A stretch of 8,143 nucleotides of DNA from Tannerella sp. (GCA_031277235.1 JAITMT010000242.1:1-8143), one strand, 5' to 3'. Shown: positions 1-6,641, counted from the first letter of the stretch. Notes: generated from the letters alone by a model not told the origin. Numbers and translations: made by a program.

Positions 1-824
1 TTTTCTGTTTCATTTAATCCATCAAATACACCACCATTTACACCACCATTTACACCACCATCTGCATATTTACACATTGCGTTTTCAATGGCATCAAGCA
101 TAAAATCAATAAACGGCCGGCAATCTATCGTCCCGTCTTTTTGTTGCGACTGCGACAGGACTTCGTAATATTTTTCCTGATGATGATAAATCATCGTTTC
201 CACAGGCAACCATTCAAAAAGTTCGTTCCATTTTGTGAGAACAAGCGTTTGCCAAAGTCGTCCAATCCTGCCGTTTCCATCCCGGAAAGGGTGAATGTGT
301 TCTATCATAAAGTGAATTGCCGAACTTTTTATCAAATCGTGGGTGCCGGTATTTTTTCCCCACTCGAACAATTCGGCAACTAATGTCGGCACTTTCTCGA
401 AATTTGCACCCGAATGTATCAATTCTCTTTTACTATTGACAACTGCTACGCCAACGGTGCGGAATTGTCCGGATTCTTGAACAAGATTTTCGGTAATCAA
501 TCTGTGCGCTTGCAAAAAATCATCAATGCTGTAAGGGTTTAACGCAGGAATTTGCCCGTAAGCAGTAAATGTATTTTTTACTTCTTGAATATCTTGCAAT
601 GGTGCAAAAACAACTTTTCCATTAACCACATCAAAAACCTGTTGAATACTAAGGCGATTACCTTCGATAGCGGTTGTTGAGCCAACAGTAAGAATACGAT
701 TTGTTCTTCGCAAATGTAAAATATCTTTCGATTGTTCTTCCGAAATTTTCACACGCTCAATAAGGGCATAAATCTTACCTATTTGCCCATGCCACAGCGG
801 ATTATATGTGAAAAAATCATTCAT
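1..824 (-). CDS. Fic family protein (AMP-transferase), 3' end outside window
   Basis: 274 codons are visible from the ATG at 824-822 and the frame leaves the window still open. The catalytic Fic motif HPFRDGNGRIGR lies at residues 178-189 (bases 258-293) and matches HPFx(D/E)GNGRxxR in full, so H178 and the phosphate-binding loop are intact. A class II N-terminal inhibitory motif, T50-TAI-E54-G55 in the form (S/T)xxxE(G/N), is also present. SGQFRTVGV near residues 118-126 is the usual strand ahead of the Fic core. Family knowledge: such enzymes move AMP from ATP onto hydroxyl side chains of target proteins in the cytoplasm, and the inhibitory glutamate blocks ATP until it is released. After residue 255 comes a glycine-rich VNGG repeat linker; in related proteins a winged-helix domain follows, presumably beyond the edge here. 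No partner gene is adjacent except an MNT remnant upstream. The target is unknown. Confidence 0.93.
   Translation of the reverse strand, partial: MNDFFTYNPLWHGQIGKIYALIERVKISEEQSKDILHLRRTNRILTVGSTTAIEGNRLSIQQVFDVVNGKVVFAPLQDIQEVKNTFTAYGQIPALNPYSIDDFLQAHRLITENLVQESGQFRTVGVAVVNSKRELIHSGANFEKVPTLVAELFEWGKNTGTHDLIKSSAIHFMIEHIHPFRDGNGRIGRLWQTLVLTKWNELFEWLPVETMIYHHQEKYYEVLSQSQQKDGTIDCRPFIDFMLDAIENAMCKYADGGVNGGVNGGVFDGLNETE
27..62. repeat. Three tandem 12-bp units inside the Fic gene
   Basis: Three head-to-tail copies of TACACCACCATT at 27-38, 39-50 and 51-62; the last copy differs only in its final bases (TC). On the minus strand each unit encodes Val-Asn-Gly-Gly or a close variant, forming the linker after the Fic core. 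Because the unit is a multiple of three, slippage would change linker length without breaking the frame. Confidence 0.9.
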
Positions 825-842
825 TTTGTAAGAATATTTCTA

Positions 843-850
843 CAAAGGTA
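843..850 (-). promoter_or_regulatory. Probable Bacteroidota -7 box for the Fic gene
   Basis: Minus-strand TACCTTTG fits the TAnnTTTG consensus and ends 18 bases upstream of the Fic ATG, giving a very short leader. No TTTG lies at the expected 19-21 base spacing; the nearest (863-866) is only 12 bases away. The box lies just beyond the recognisable end of the MNT remnant, so the Fic gene probably has its own promoter. Confidence 0.5.
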
Positions 851-879
851 CTGTTTTTATTTCAAATCTGATATTTTTT

Positions 880-1016
880 ACAATATCCAATCATTCGTGT
901 TGAATTTCTTTTGCAAACGAGCCGAATTATATTACTTTGCGAAGATTAATTCCAAGTCTGTTAATATCTTCGGCATAGCTTCTAACCGTTTCTATCGCAG
1001 CATTACGAGTAAGCAT
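880..1016 (-). pseudogene. Decayed MNT-type nucleotidyltransferase remnant
   Basis: On the minus strand a good ribosome site (AAGGAG, 1025-1030) stands 8 bases before an ATG at 1016-1014. The frame reads 29 residues ending GINLRKVI, then TAA (929-927), then continues in the same frame as FGSFAKEIQHE, then TGA (893-891), then LDIV. Read through, this resembles the start of small MNT nucleotidyltransferases, whose signature is GSFA...(S/D)D(I/V)D: the first half, FGSFAK, is intact, while the second half is degraded to LDIV. The stops are each explained by one base change (TTA to TAA for Leu, TGG to TGA for Trp). The remainder, normally about 60 or more further residues, is missing. Such proteins are usually paired with HEPN partners, none of which is seen here. 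The start lies 32 bases after the DJ-1 stop, so it was probably cotranscribed with that gene. Family assignment is from memory of the motif. Confidence 0.7.
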
Positions 1017-1047
1017 TACCGTATCTCCTTTACTGTATTTATTTGAT

Positions 1048-1674
1048 TTATACTTCCAAACTCCTCATTAAATCATAAAAATATCTCGGTTCTCTTGTGG
1101 TATATAATTGATACCAGGCATTCAAAGTATCGGTTTCCATGATGTTCAATTTTTTCAAAACTTCATACGTAAATTCCAATGGAGCAAGTCCGCTCGCGGT
1201 TATTAAATTGCCGTCAATGGTCGCCGGTTTGTTTTCATAATATTTTTCTCCCTTATAGTTTTTACAAAACATTTTCAAAAATTCCAAATCGTTACTTGTA
1301 TGATTTAATGTATCCAACATGCCATGATCTGCCAATGCGGTAGTTGCTCCGCAAATTGCGGCAATTGTAATGTCTTTATTACTCAGATTTTCAGAAATCT
1401 TATCAATTATTTTGTGATTATTTCCATTTAGCCATGTATCCGCGCCGGGCAATAAAATCAAATCTCCATTATGTAAATCAATATGATCCACGTCAATATC
1501 AGGAAAAATTTCCATCCCTCCAAACGTTTTAATCCCGGACATATTATTCCCTACTTTTACAATCTTTACAGGGCTGATGTTTTTCTTGAAATATCGTCCT
1601 GTATTGATTTCAGCCGTCAAATAAGCTATTTCCCAATCGGCAAGCGTGTCCAATACATACAAAAAAATATTCAT
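1048..1674 (-). CDS. DJ-1/PfpI family protein (type 1 glutamine amidotransferase-like)
   Basis: 208 residues from ATG 1674-1672, the usual length for a single-domain DJ-1/PfpI protein. The first strand leads to an ADWE motif with E15, the acidic residue that normally sits beside the active cysteine. The nucleophile elbow is AAICGAT with C108. After it come HTSN (about 124-127) and ITASGLAPLEF (about 158-168), both typical of the YdeA/PfpI-like branch. Family members include proteases, glyoxalase/deglycase-like enzymes and stress proteins, so the substrate cannot be named. The protein has no signal peptide and is presumably cytoplasmic. The open frame extends 42 codons further upstream to a TTG at 1800, but that part contains the promoter and the tail of an SNF2 relic, so I chose the internal ATG. 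The gene is strikingly AT-rich compared with the DUF1080 and SNF2 genes, hinting at a different origin. An MNT remnant follows directly. Confidence 0.88.
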   Translation of the reverse strand: MNIFLYVLDTLADWEIAYLTAEINTGRYFKKNISPVKIVKVGNNMSGIKTFGGMEIFPDIDVDHIDLHNGDLILLPGADTWLNGNNHKIIDKISENLSNKDITIAAICGATTALADHGMLDTLNHTSNDLEFLKMFCKNYKGEKYYENKPATIDGNLITASGLAPLEFTYEVLKKLNIMETDTLNAWYQLYTTREPRYFYDLMRSLEV

Positions 1675-1701
1675 AAATTTTCTCTTAAAATTTAAACTTT
1701 G

Positions 1702-1735
1702 CAAAGGTAAGCAAAAAAATACGCTGCAAGTCAAA
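1702..1735 (-). promoter_or_regulatory. Promoter of the DJ-1/PfpI gene
   Basis: Minus-strand TTTG (1735-1732) and TACCTTTG (1709-1702) match the Bacteroidota -33 and -7 boxes, separated by 22 bases, slightly more than the usual 19-21. The -7 box ends 27 bases before the ATG at 1674. Its position inside the upstream open frame is the main reason to reject the longer start. Confidence 0.6.
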
Positions 1736-1765
1736 ATGGAGAAATTATTTTTTAGCTGTTGCCCG

Positions 1766-1850
1766 ACACTCCGTATCTCCTTCAATTCCATATTACTCAA
1801 GTGTACAATCCGGTTTTCACCGATGGCGACAGTTCATTTCTGAAAAGGCT
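1766..1850 (-). pseudogene. Relic of an SNF2 helicase 3' end
   Basis: Bases 1774-1833 line up without gaps with 2821-2880, the end of the intact SNF2 gene, with 47 of 60 identical by hand count. Past 1833 one extra base breaks the frame and similarity resumes with CATTTC. On the minus strand the relic encodes TVAIGENRIVHLSNMELKEI against TVATGENWIGKLSNRELREI in the helicase, so the resemblance is at protein level too. The helicase stop codon is not retained and the frame runs on into the DJ-1 upstream region. Similarity fades near 1850, where the promoter of the plus-strand DUF1080 gene begins. The relic is either the last piece of a second, deleted SNF2 gene or a duplicated tail of the existing one. 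Confidence 0.85.
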
Positions 1851-1856
1851 GAAAAT

Positions 1857-1886
1857 TTTGTTTTTCATCAAAATTGATTACTTTTG
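1857..1886 (+). promoter_or_regulatory. Promoter of the first DUF1080 lipoprotein gene
   Basis: TTTG at 1857-1860 and TACTTTTG at 1879-1886 fit the Bacteroidota -33/-7 pair with an 18-base gap. The -7 box ends 24 bases before the ATG at 1911. A TTG at 1884 that could extend the frame lies inside the box, which argues for the ATG. Confidence 0.55.
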
Positions 1887-1910
1887 TCCGAAAATTTTAA
1901 AAAGAAAAAT

Positions 1911-2702
1911 ATGAATAAATTATGCTTGCTTGTGTTGGTGGGACTGTTGGCGCTCGGCGCATGTGTTCCCGCGAAAAAAACGGATGAGACGGAAAAAGTC
2001 GAAAAATGGGTTTCGCTTTTCAACGGAAAGGATTTGGAGGGTTGGACGGTGAAAATTTCCGGCTATTCGGTCGGTGAAAATTTCGGAAATACGTTTTATG
2101 TGGAAGACAGTCTGTTGAAGTGCGATTTCAGGGCTTATGATCAGTTCAACGAACGCTTTGGACACATTTATACCAACCGCGAATATTCGCATTACAAATT
2201 GCGTCTGGAATACCGGTTCTTCGGCACGCATGCCAGCGGAGCGCCCGGCTGGTCGTATCTGAACAGCGGAATGATGCTGCATGCGCAATCGCCCGAATCC
2301 ATGCTGTTGGATCAATCTTTTCCTGTATCCATTGAAGCTCAGCTGCTTGGCTCCGATTCAACCGTTACGAACACGACCGGAAACGTCTGCACGCCCGGCA
2401 CCGATGTTTACATCAACAACGAACTTTACCCCGCTCACTGCGCCTCGTCGTCATCCAAAAATTACCCCGGAGACGAGTGGGTGAAAGCCGAAGTGGTCGT
2501 TCTGGGCGACAGCATCGTGCATCACATCATCAACGGAGATACGGTTTTGACCTATACGCGCCTGACCGTCAAAGCCGAAGACATGACCGACCGCGTCCCT
2601 GACGGACCGCTGAAATCCGGTCGCATAGCCTTGCAGGCGGAAGGATTTCCGACCGCATTTAGAAACATCGAGATACTGGACTTATCAGAAAGGTATAAAT
2701 AA
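1911..2702 (+). CDS. DUF1080 lipoprotein (3-keto-disaccharide hydrolase family)
   Basis: 263 residues. The N-terminus is a lipoprotein signal: a short charged start, a hydrophobic stretch and the lipobox L15-G-A-C18, so the mature protein should be lipid-anchored in the envelope from C18. A spacer to about residue 31 precedes one DUF1080 domain (about 32-257), opening with the family hallmark WVSLFNGKDLEGW and ending GRIALQAEGFPTAFRNIEI. Between them are SGMMLHAQ, SIEAQLLG (E142) and a segment with C160 and C177 (NVCTPGT, PAHC) typical of this branch. Family knowledge: these concanavalin-like proteins act on 3-keto sugars in glycoside breakdown by the oxidise-cleave-reduce route, often alongside GFO/IDH/MocA oxidoreductases. 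None is present here, so the substrate is open. The gene stands alone, convergent with the SNF2 gene. A related two-domain lipoprotein lies at 7210. Confidence 0.93.
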   Translation: MNKLCLLVLVGLLALGACVPAKKTDETEKVEKWVSLFNGKDLEGWTVKISGYSVGENFGNTFYVEDSLLKCDFRAYDQFNERFGHIYTNREYSHYKLRLEYRFFGTHASGAPGWSYLNSGMMLHAQSPESMLLDQSFPVSIEAQLLGSDSTVTNTTGNVCTPGTDVYINNELYPAHCASSSSKNYPGDEWVKAEVVVLGDSIVHHIINGDTVLTYTRLTVKAEDMTDRVPDGPLKSGRIALQAEGFPTAFRNIEILDLSERYK

Positions 2703-2713
2703 GTTATTTGACT

Positions 2714-2741
2714 TAATATTAGTATATTATGCTGTTTTTTT
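2714..2741 (+). terminator. Possible weak terminator after the DUF1080 gene
   Basis: TAATAT and ATATTA form a 6-bp stem with a 4-base loop (2714-2729), followed after 5 bases by seven Ts (2735-2741). It lies 12 bases past the stop codon in the gap between two convergent genes. The stem has no G-C pairs, so it would be weak; I see no better candidate in 2703-2811. Confidence 0.25.
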
Positions 2742-2811
2742 AGATGATAGGGAGTATTTTTTTATTCCGCATCTTTCCGTTTTCCTTGTCATATAAATTC
2801 ATTTTATTATT

Positions 2812-5427
2812 TCATCCGAATATCTCCCGCAACTCCCTGTTACTCAACTTACCTATCCAGTTTTCACCGGTGGCGACGGTCATTTCGGCAAGGTGTTTTT
2901 TCTTTTGAATCATTTCGTCAATCCGCTCTTCGAAGGTGTTTTTGCAAATCATGCGGTGCACCATCACGTTGTTTTTCTGACCGATACGGTAGGCGCGGTC
3001 GGTGGCTTGGTTTTCGACGGCGGGGTTCCACCACAGGTCGTAGTGGATGACGTGCGAGGCGGCGGTGAGGTTTAGCCCCGTACCGGCAGCTTTGAGCGAG
3101 AGGAGGAAAATCTTGTCGGCGCGGTTGTGCTGGAAGCGATGCACCATCTCCTCACGCTGCTTGACGCTGCAACCGCCTTGGTAAAACATCGGTTTCTCGC
3201 CGAAACGCTCCGTGATGAAACGTTCGAGCAGTGATCCCATTTCGGCAAACTGCGTGAAAACCAGCACCTTTTCTCCACTGTCCATGATGCTGTCCAAGAG
3301 TTCGAAAAGCAATTCGGTTTTTCCCGACAGCGAGGCTTCGAACTGTCCGTTTTTCAGGAACTGGGTCGGGTGGTTGCATATCTGTTTGAGTGCCAGGATC
3401 ATTTGCAACACCAAACCCTGCCGTTTGAAAAGTGTTTGCGGATCGTTGTCGTCGCCGATGCCTTCAATTTCCTTCATGGCCGCTTCCATCGTTTTCTGAT
3501 ACAGAGCTGCCTGTTGCTTAGAGAGTTGCGCAAACTGGTTTTGTTCGATTTTGTCGGGCAGGTCTGAAATAATCGTTTTGTCGGTCTTCATGCGACGCAT
3601 CATAAACGGAGCGGTAATTTTCCGGAATTTATCTGTAACACGTTCATCGTTAAATATTTGAATTGGATTGGCAAAGTCGTCTTTAAATGTTTTGACCGTA
3701 CCCAAATATCCCTTGTTGGCATAATCCATAATTGACCAAAATTCGGTCAGGCGATTTTCGACGGGTGTGCCGCTCATGGCGATACGGATGCCGGCGGGAA
3801 TGCTTTTCACGGCTTTTGCTTGTGCAGTGTCGTGATTTTTAATGTTTTGCGCCTCGTCAATAATCATTACCTGCCACTTATGCTTTTTCAACGATTCAAA
3901 ATCGCTGCGCAAAACGCCGTAGGTCGTCAGCATAATATCGGCATCAAACTGCTGCAAGTCACGCTGTTGCCCATGAAAAATATGAGCCGAAAGCGATGGT
4001 GCGAATTTATCTATTTCCGCCTGCCAGTTCGTCAGCAAGCCGGTAGGGACGACCACGAGAGCTTTCCGTTTCTTGTCAATCGTATTTTCTTCCTTGAATT
4101 TCAACAGAATGGAAATCACCTGCAAGGTTTTTCCAAGTCCCATGTCGTCTGCAATGATGCTGCCGAAACCGATACGGCTGTTGCGATACATCCATGAAAA
4201 GCCGCGCTGCTGATAGGGACGGAGCTGAGCATTAAGCCCTTGAGGCAGAGGGATATCTTCGCCGGAGGTCAGTTCGCGAATCAAATCGCGCACTTCTTCG
4301 GTGAGCAGAACGGGAGCGCCTTCGTATTCTTCCGCCAGCGCCGTTTGAAGTAACTTAAAGGCATTGAGCGGTTTATCGGAAGTAAATGCCTTGTGTAATT
4401 TCTCCAGATCGGATTCATTGACATATATATAATTTTCCTTGAATCTGAACAGTTTGGAGGCATTCTTCATCAGTCTGTTAAATTCATCGGGCGAGATAAT
4501 TGTTTCTCCGATAGCCACTTGCCAGTCAAATGACAGCAAATCGTCCAGATTGACAAAACCTTGTCCGGCTTCGTTCCTTTTGATTTTAACAGATACTTTG
4601 GGACGCAACAATTCCTGTAACGATTTGGGTAACATGATTTTAATATCCAGCAGGCGAATGGCCGGCAACACTTCCGTTAGAAAAGGAGCAAACTCGTCGT
4701 TGGAAAAGCGGACGGGCGTGTCGCCACCCATGTTGATATGGGTGTCCAACCCGCGAATAAACGGCGTCAGCAGCGAAACGGACTGCAAAATTTTGAATCG
4801 AAATTTTTCGTACTGCTTCTGTTTCAGAATGTTGGATAGCGGAATCGGAAACGTATCGGGTTGCGTGGTATCTTCCACCGAGATATTTACTTCAAATTCT
4901 TCCATCAATGTTTCCGACACCGTGATGATGGGTTTGTATGTTTCGGCAGTGAGGTAATAACGGTCTAACCAGACTTTTATACCGCCGCTCAGCGCATTTT
5001 CGGCTATTCCCGTGAATGCGTAGGACTTGTTTTTGAAAAACATATCGTCAAACAACTCGCCGTTCGACGGTTTGGACAGTCGAAACACGATTATGCCGAT
5101 AAAAAGCGATAGGGTTTCAACTGTCTGATTTTCAATCGGTACAATTTGTTCCTTTTTACGGATGACTTTATGAACCTCCAATAAATTTTCAGGTAAGATG
5201 GCAGTCAGTTTTTCGATAACTGTTTTTACACGGCTGTCAATCACAGCCGGTAACCAGCGGATTATAAAGCTGTTATCTTCCAACCTGACGATTTGCGGAA
5301 TGATCATTCCGTTTGCTGCCAGATGCAACGAAGCGAGCAAAATCTTGTGAAACGCCGCCACAGAAGGTTCATAATCGGTCATTCGGTCGGGATTGAGCGC
5401 GAAAAGCGCGGGAATAAGTTGCTCCAA
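2812..5427 (-). CDS. SNF2 family DEAD-like helicase / ATPase
   Basis: 871 residues from a TTG at 5427. Residues 1 to about 390 are an N-terminal region known in Bacteroidota SNF2 proteins (opening EQLIPALFALNPDRMTDYEP). The two RecA-like lobes follow: motif I DDMGLGKT (427-434, K433), motif II DEAQ (524-527), SGTP (552-555), VLVFTQF (721-727), AAGTGLNL (780-787) and motif VI QATDRAYRIGQ (807-817). All are intact, so ATP-driven translocation on DNA is expected. The role is not known; many bacterial SNF2 proteins act in transcription recycling, repair or defence. The start is uncertain: there is no upstream ATG, the frame stays open only to 5472, and the first in-frame ATG is at 5382. The start lies just past the end of the SWIM gene, one frame over, with no promoter or clear ribosome site. 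I infer it was once fused to, or translated with, the SWIM domain, and that its N-terminus may be lost. Confidence 0.93.
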   Translation of the reverse strand: MEQLIPALFALNPDRMTDYEPSVAAFHKILLASLHLAANGMIIPQIVRLEDNSFIIRWLPAVIDSRVKTVIEKLTAILPENLLEVHKVIRKKEQIVPIENQTVETLSLFIGIIVFRLSKPSNGELFDDMFFKNKSYAFTGIAENALSGGIKVWLDRYYLTAETYKPIITVSETLMEEFEVNISVEDTTQPDTFPIPLSNILKQKQYEKFRFKILQSVSLLTPFIRGLDTHINMGGDTPVRFSNDEFAPFLTEVLPAIRLLDIKIMLPKSLQELLRPKVSVKIKRNEAGQGFVNLDDLLSFDWQVAIGETIISPDEFNRLMKNASKLFRFKENYIYVNESDLEKLHKAFTSDKPLNAFKLLQTALAEEYEGAPVLLTEEVRDLIRELTSGEDIPLPQGLNAQLRPYQQRGFSWMYRNSRIGFGSIIADDMGLGKTLQVISILLKFKEENTIDKKRKALVVVPTGLLTNWQAEIDKFAPSLSAHIFHGQQRDLQQFDADIMLTTYGVLRSDFESLKKHKWQVMIIDEAQNIKNHDTAQAKAVKSIPAGIRIAMSGTPVENRLTEFWSIMDYANKGYLGTVKTFKDDFANPIQIFNDERVTDKFRKITAPFMMRRMKTDKTIISDLPDKIEQNQFAQLSKQQAALYQKTMEAAMKEIEGIGDDNDPQTLFKRQGLVLQMILALKQICNHPTQFLKNGQFEASLSGKTELLFELLDSIMDSGEKVLVFTQFAEMGSLLERFITERFGEKPMFYQGGCSVKQREEMVHRFQHNRADKIFLLSLKAAGTGLNLTAASHVIHYDLWWNPAVENQATDRAYRIGQKNNVMVHRMICKNTFEERIDEMIQKKKHLAEMTVATGENWIGKLSNRELREIFG

Positions 5428-5446
5428 TCGTCTGATTTCGTGGTTT

Positions 5447-5971
5447 TCACCGCCGATAGCCTTCCCGTTTTTTCAGTTCATCCAGCAGATTAACATTGTG
5501 AATTTCAAATACTAAAAACGAATTATTGTCAATTTCACGGCTCAACATATAGATGACAGACGCCAAATGTTTGCACGGCACCGCCCAGTCGGGGCAGGAA
5601 CATTGCATCTTGAAATCCGTCCATTGGCGGGGAAAAACCTTCAGGCCCAACTCTTCGGCAACGGTCAGGATGGCAGGATCGAGTTCACGGTTCAACAGTT
5701 TGGAAATCAGCGCAGGACGTTCGATTATTTTCTTCATCAGCCGTTCCACCCCTTCCTCGAAGAATGGAGGCACGATCACGGTTACCTTGTATGGAGTCGG
5801 ACGGCTACCCGACACTTTCGCGACAATCTGGTTGCCGTCGATTTTGATGCTTTTTACGTGTCCGCTACGTGCATACGAAGCTCCGCGCGGCAGCCTGTTA
5901 TCGTAATCCACATTCTCCAGCGAGCGCAACCAATGTTCACCCCACCACGTTTTTCCAAAGTTTTCTGACAT
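5447..5971 (-). CDS. SWIM zinc-finger protein, probably truncated
   Basis: 174 residues from ATG 5971. The opening MSENFGKTWWGEHWLRSLENVDYDNRLPRG is the standard start of Bacteroidota SWIM proteins linked to SNF2. The SWIM zinc motif C124-x-C126-x6-C133-x-H135 (CSCPDWAVPCKH) is complete. These domains bind DNA or proteins and, in this phylum, sit directly before or are fused to SNF2 helicases. The frame ends shortly after FLVFEIHNVNLLDELKKR, at TGA 5449-5447, a point where the versions I recall continue for a substantial linker. The SNF2 frame becomes open at 5472, one base over, so the two genes overlap by open frame and the linker is missing. A one-base loss in the A6 run at 5468-5473 would join them into one protein. 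I take this as a collapsed SWIM-SNF2 gene, though a functional two-protein arrangement is possible. Weak ribosome site; 30 bases follow the RhuM stop. Confidence 0.88.
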   Translation of the reverse strand: MSENFGKTWWGEHWLRSLENVDYDNRLPRGASYARSGHVKSIKIDGNQIVAKVSGSRPTPYKVTVIVPPFFEEGVERLMKKIIERPALISKLLNRELDPAILTVAEELGLKVFPRQWTDFKMQCSCPDWAVPCKHLASVIYMLSREIDNNSFLVFEIHNVNLLDELKKREGYRR

Positions 5972-6001
5972 AAAATACTGTTTTTGTTTATTATAATTGA
6001 T

Positions 6002-6583
6002 TTATTTTTTTTGAGTTAATTGCTTAATAGCTTTGTCGAAATCGCTTTCCAACTGTCGCATTTCGCGTTGCCGGTATATTTCAAATTCCTTTTCGGCTTT
6101 TTCCACTGCCTGTTGATGTACGTCATGACGCGTATGGCCGCCGTTTTTCAGGCGTTCATCATCCAACGTAAATCCTTTGACAATGTACTCTTTCAGCCGC
6201 TCCGTAGCCCACTGGCGGAATTTTGTGGCGACTTTGGAATTGATCCGGTAACCGAGCGAGATGATCATGTCGAGGTTGTAATGCGCGACTTCATAATTTT
6301 TACTATCGGCGGCAGTTGTTCGGAATTTCCGAACAACTGCCATTTTATCCAATTCACCTTCCTCAAATATATGCTTAATATGCTCGCTGATATTGGCTTT
6401 ACTTGAATGGAACAATTCAACTAAATGTGCCTGTGTCAGCCAAACAGTCTCCTCCTCCAACCGCACGGATACTTTTGCCACCTTGTCATCTGTCTCGTAG
6501 ATGACAAAATCCGGATGATTTTTCTGAATTTCGTCTGTCGGAATTGTTGCAGTGTCGTTTAATAAAGGTCTTTTGTCGATCAT
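6002..6583 (-). CDS. RhuM family protein with an internal deletion
   Basis: 193 residues from ATG 6583. The first 146 residues match the RhuM family: RLEEETVWLTQAHLVELF (41-58), SKANISEHIKHIFEEGEL (61-78), VVRKFRTTAAD, YNLDMIISLGYRINS (102-116), RQWATERLKEYIVKGFTLDDERLKNGG. These form the N-terminal DNA-binding-like half. The last part (about 150-193, AEKEFEIYRQREMRQLESDFDKAIKQL) resembles the extreme C-terminus of full RhuM proteins, which I recall as roughly 330-350 residues. So about 130-150 residues from the middle are missing and the frame is kept. The function of RhuM is not established; it was named from a Salmonella pathogenicity island and is common in accessory DNA. It lies between a truncated Fic gene and the SWIM gene on the same strand. 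Whether the shortened protein is active is unknown, and it is probably a decaying gene. Confidence 0.9.
   Translation of the reverse strand: MIDKRPLLNDTATIPTDEIQKNHPDFVIYETDDKVAKVSVRLEEETVWLTQAHLVELFHSSKANISEHIKHIFEEGELDKMAVVRKFRTTAADSKNYEVAHYNLDMIISLGYRINSKVATKFRQWATERLKEYIVKGFTLDDERLKNGGHTRHDVHQQAVEKAEKEFEIYRQREMRQLESDFDKAIKQLTQKK
6311..6341. repeat. Perfect 31-base palindrome inside the RhuM gene
   Basis: GGCAGTTGTTCGGAA (6311-6325), a single T, then its exact reverse complement (6327-6341): 15-bp arms with no mismatch. It encodes AVVRKFRTT of RhuM (residues 82-90), a conserved part of the family. In RNA it would fold into a long stable hairpin; in DNA it is a near-perfect operator-like or cruciform-prone site. 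Confidence 0.95.
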
Positions 6584-6641
6584 AATGACTTTATATTAAA
6601 GTAATTGAATAATTATTTTTTTCGTTGATTTCGGAGATGTA

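Noticed and set aside
732..1046. Plus-strand 104-codon frame
   Set aside because: It crosses the antisense of the Fic start and the MNT remnant, has no domain resemblance and no promoter.
1675..1800. 42-residue N-terminal extension of the DJ-1 protein
   Set aside because: It starts at a TTG, carries SNF2-tail-like residues and contains the promoter; the family normally begins at MNIFLYVLDTLADWE.
1884..1910. TTG start nine codons upstream for the DUF1080 lipoprotein
   Set aside because: The TTG lies inside the -7 box and would place nine residues, four of them lysines, ahead of a well-formed lipoprotein signal.
2703..2811. Strong bidirectional terminator between convergent genes
   Set aside because: Only an A/T-only hairpin was found; no GC-rich stem is present.
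4439..4957. Plus-strand 172-codon frame inside the SNF2 gene
   Set aside because: It is fully antisense to a well-conserved helicase gene and its product resembles nothing.
5468..5473. Programmed ribosomal frameshift at the A6 run
   Set aside because: The change needed is +1, no canonical slippery heptamer is in the right phase, and no stimulatory structure was seen; a mutation is simpler.
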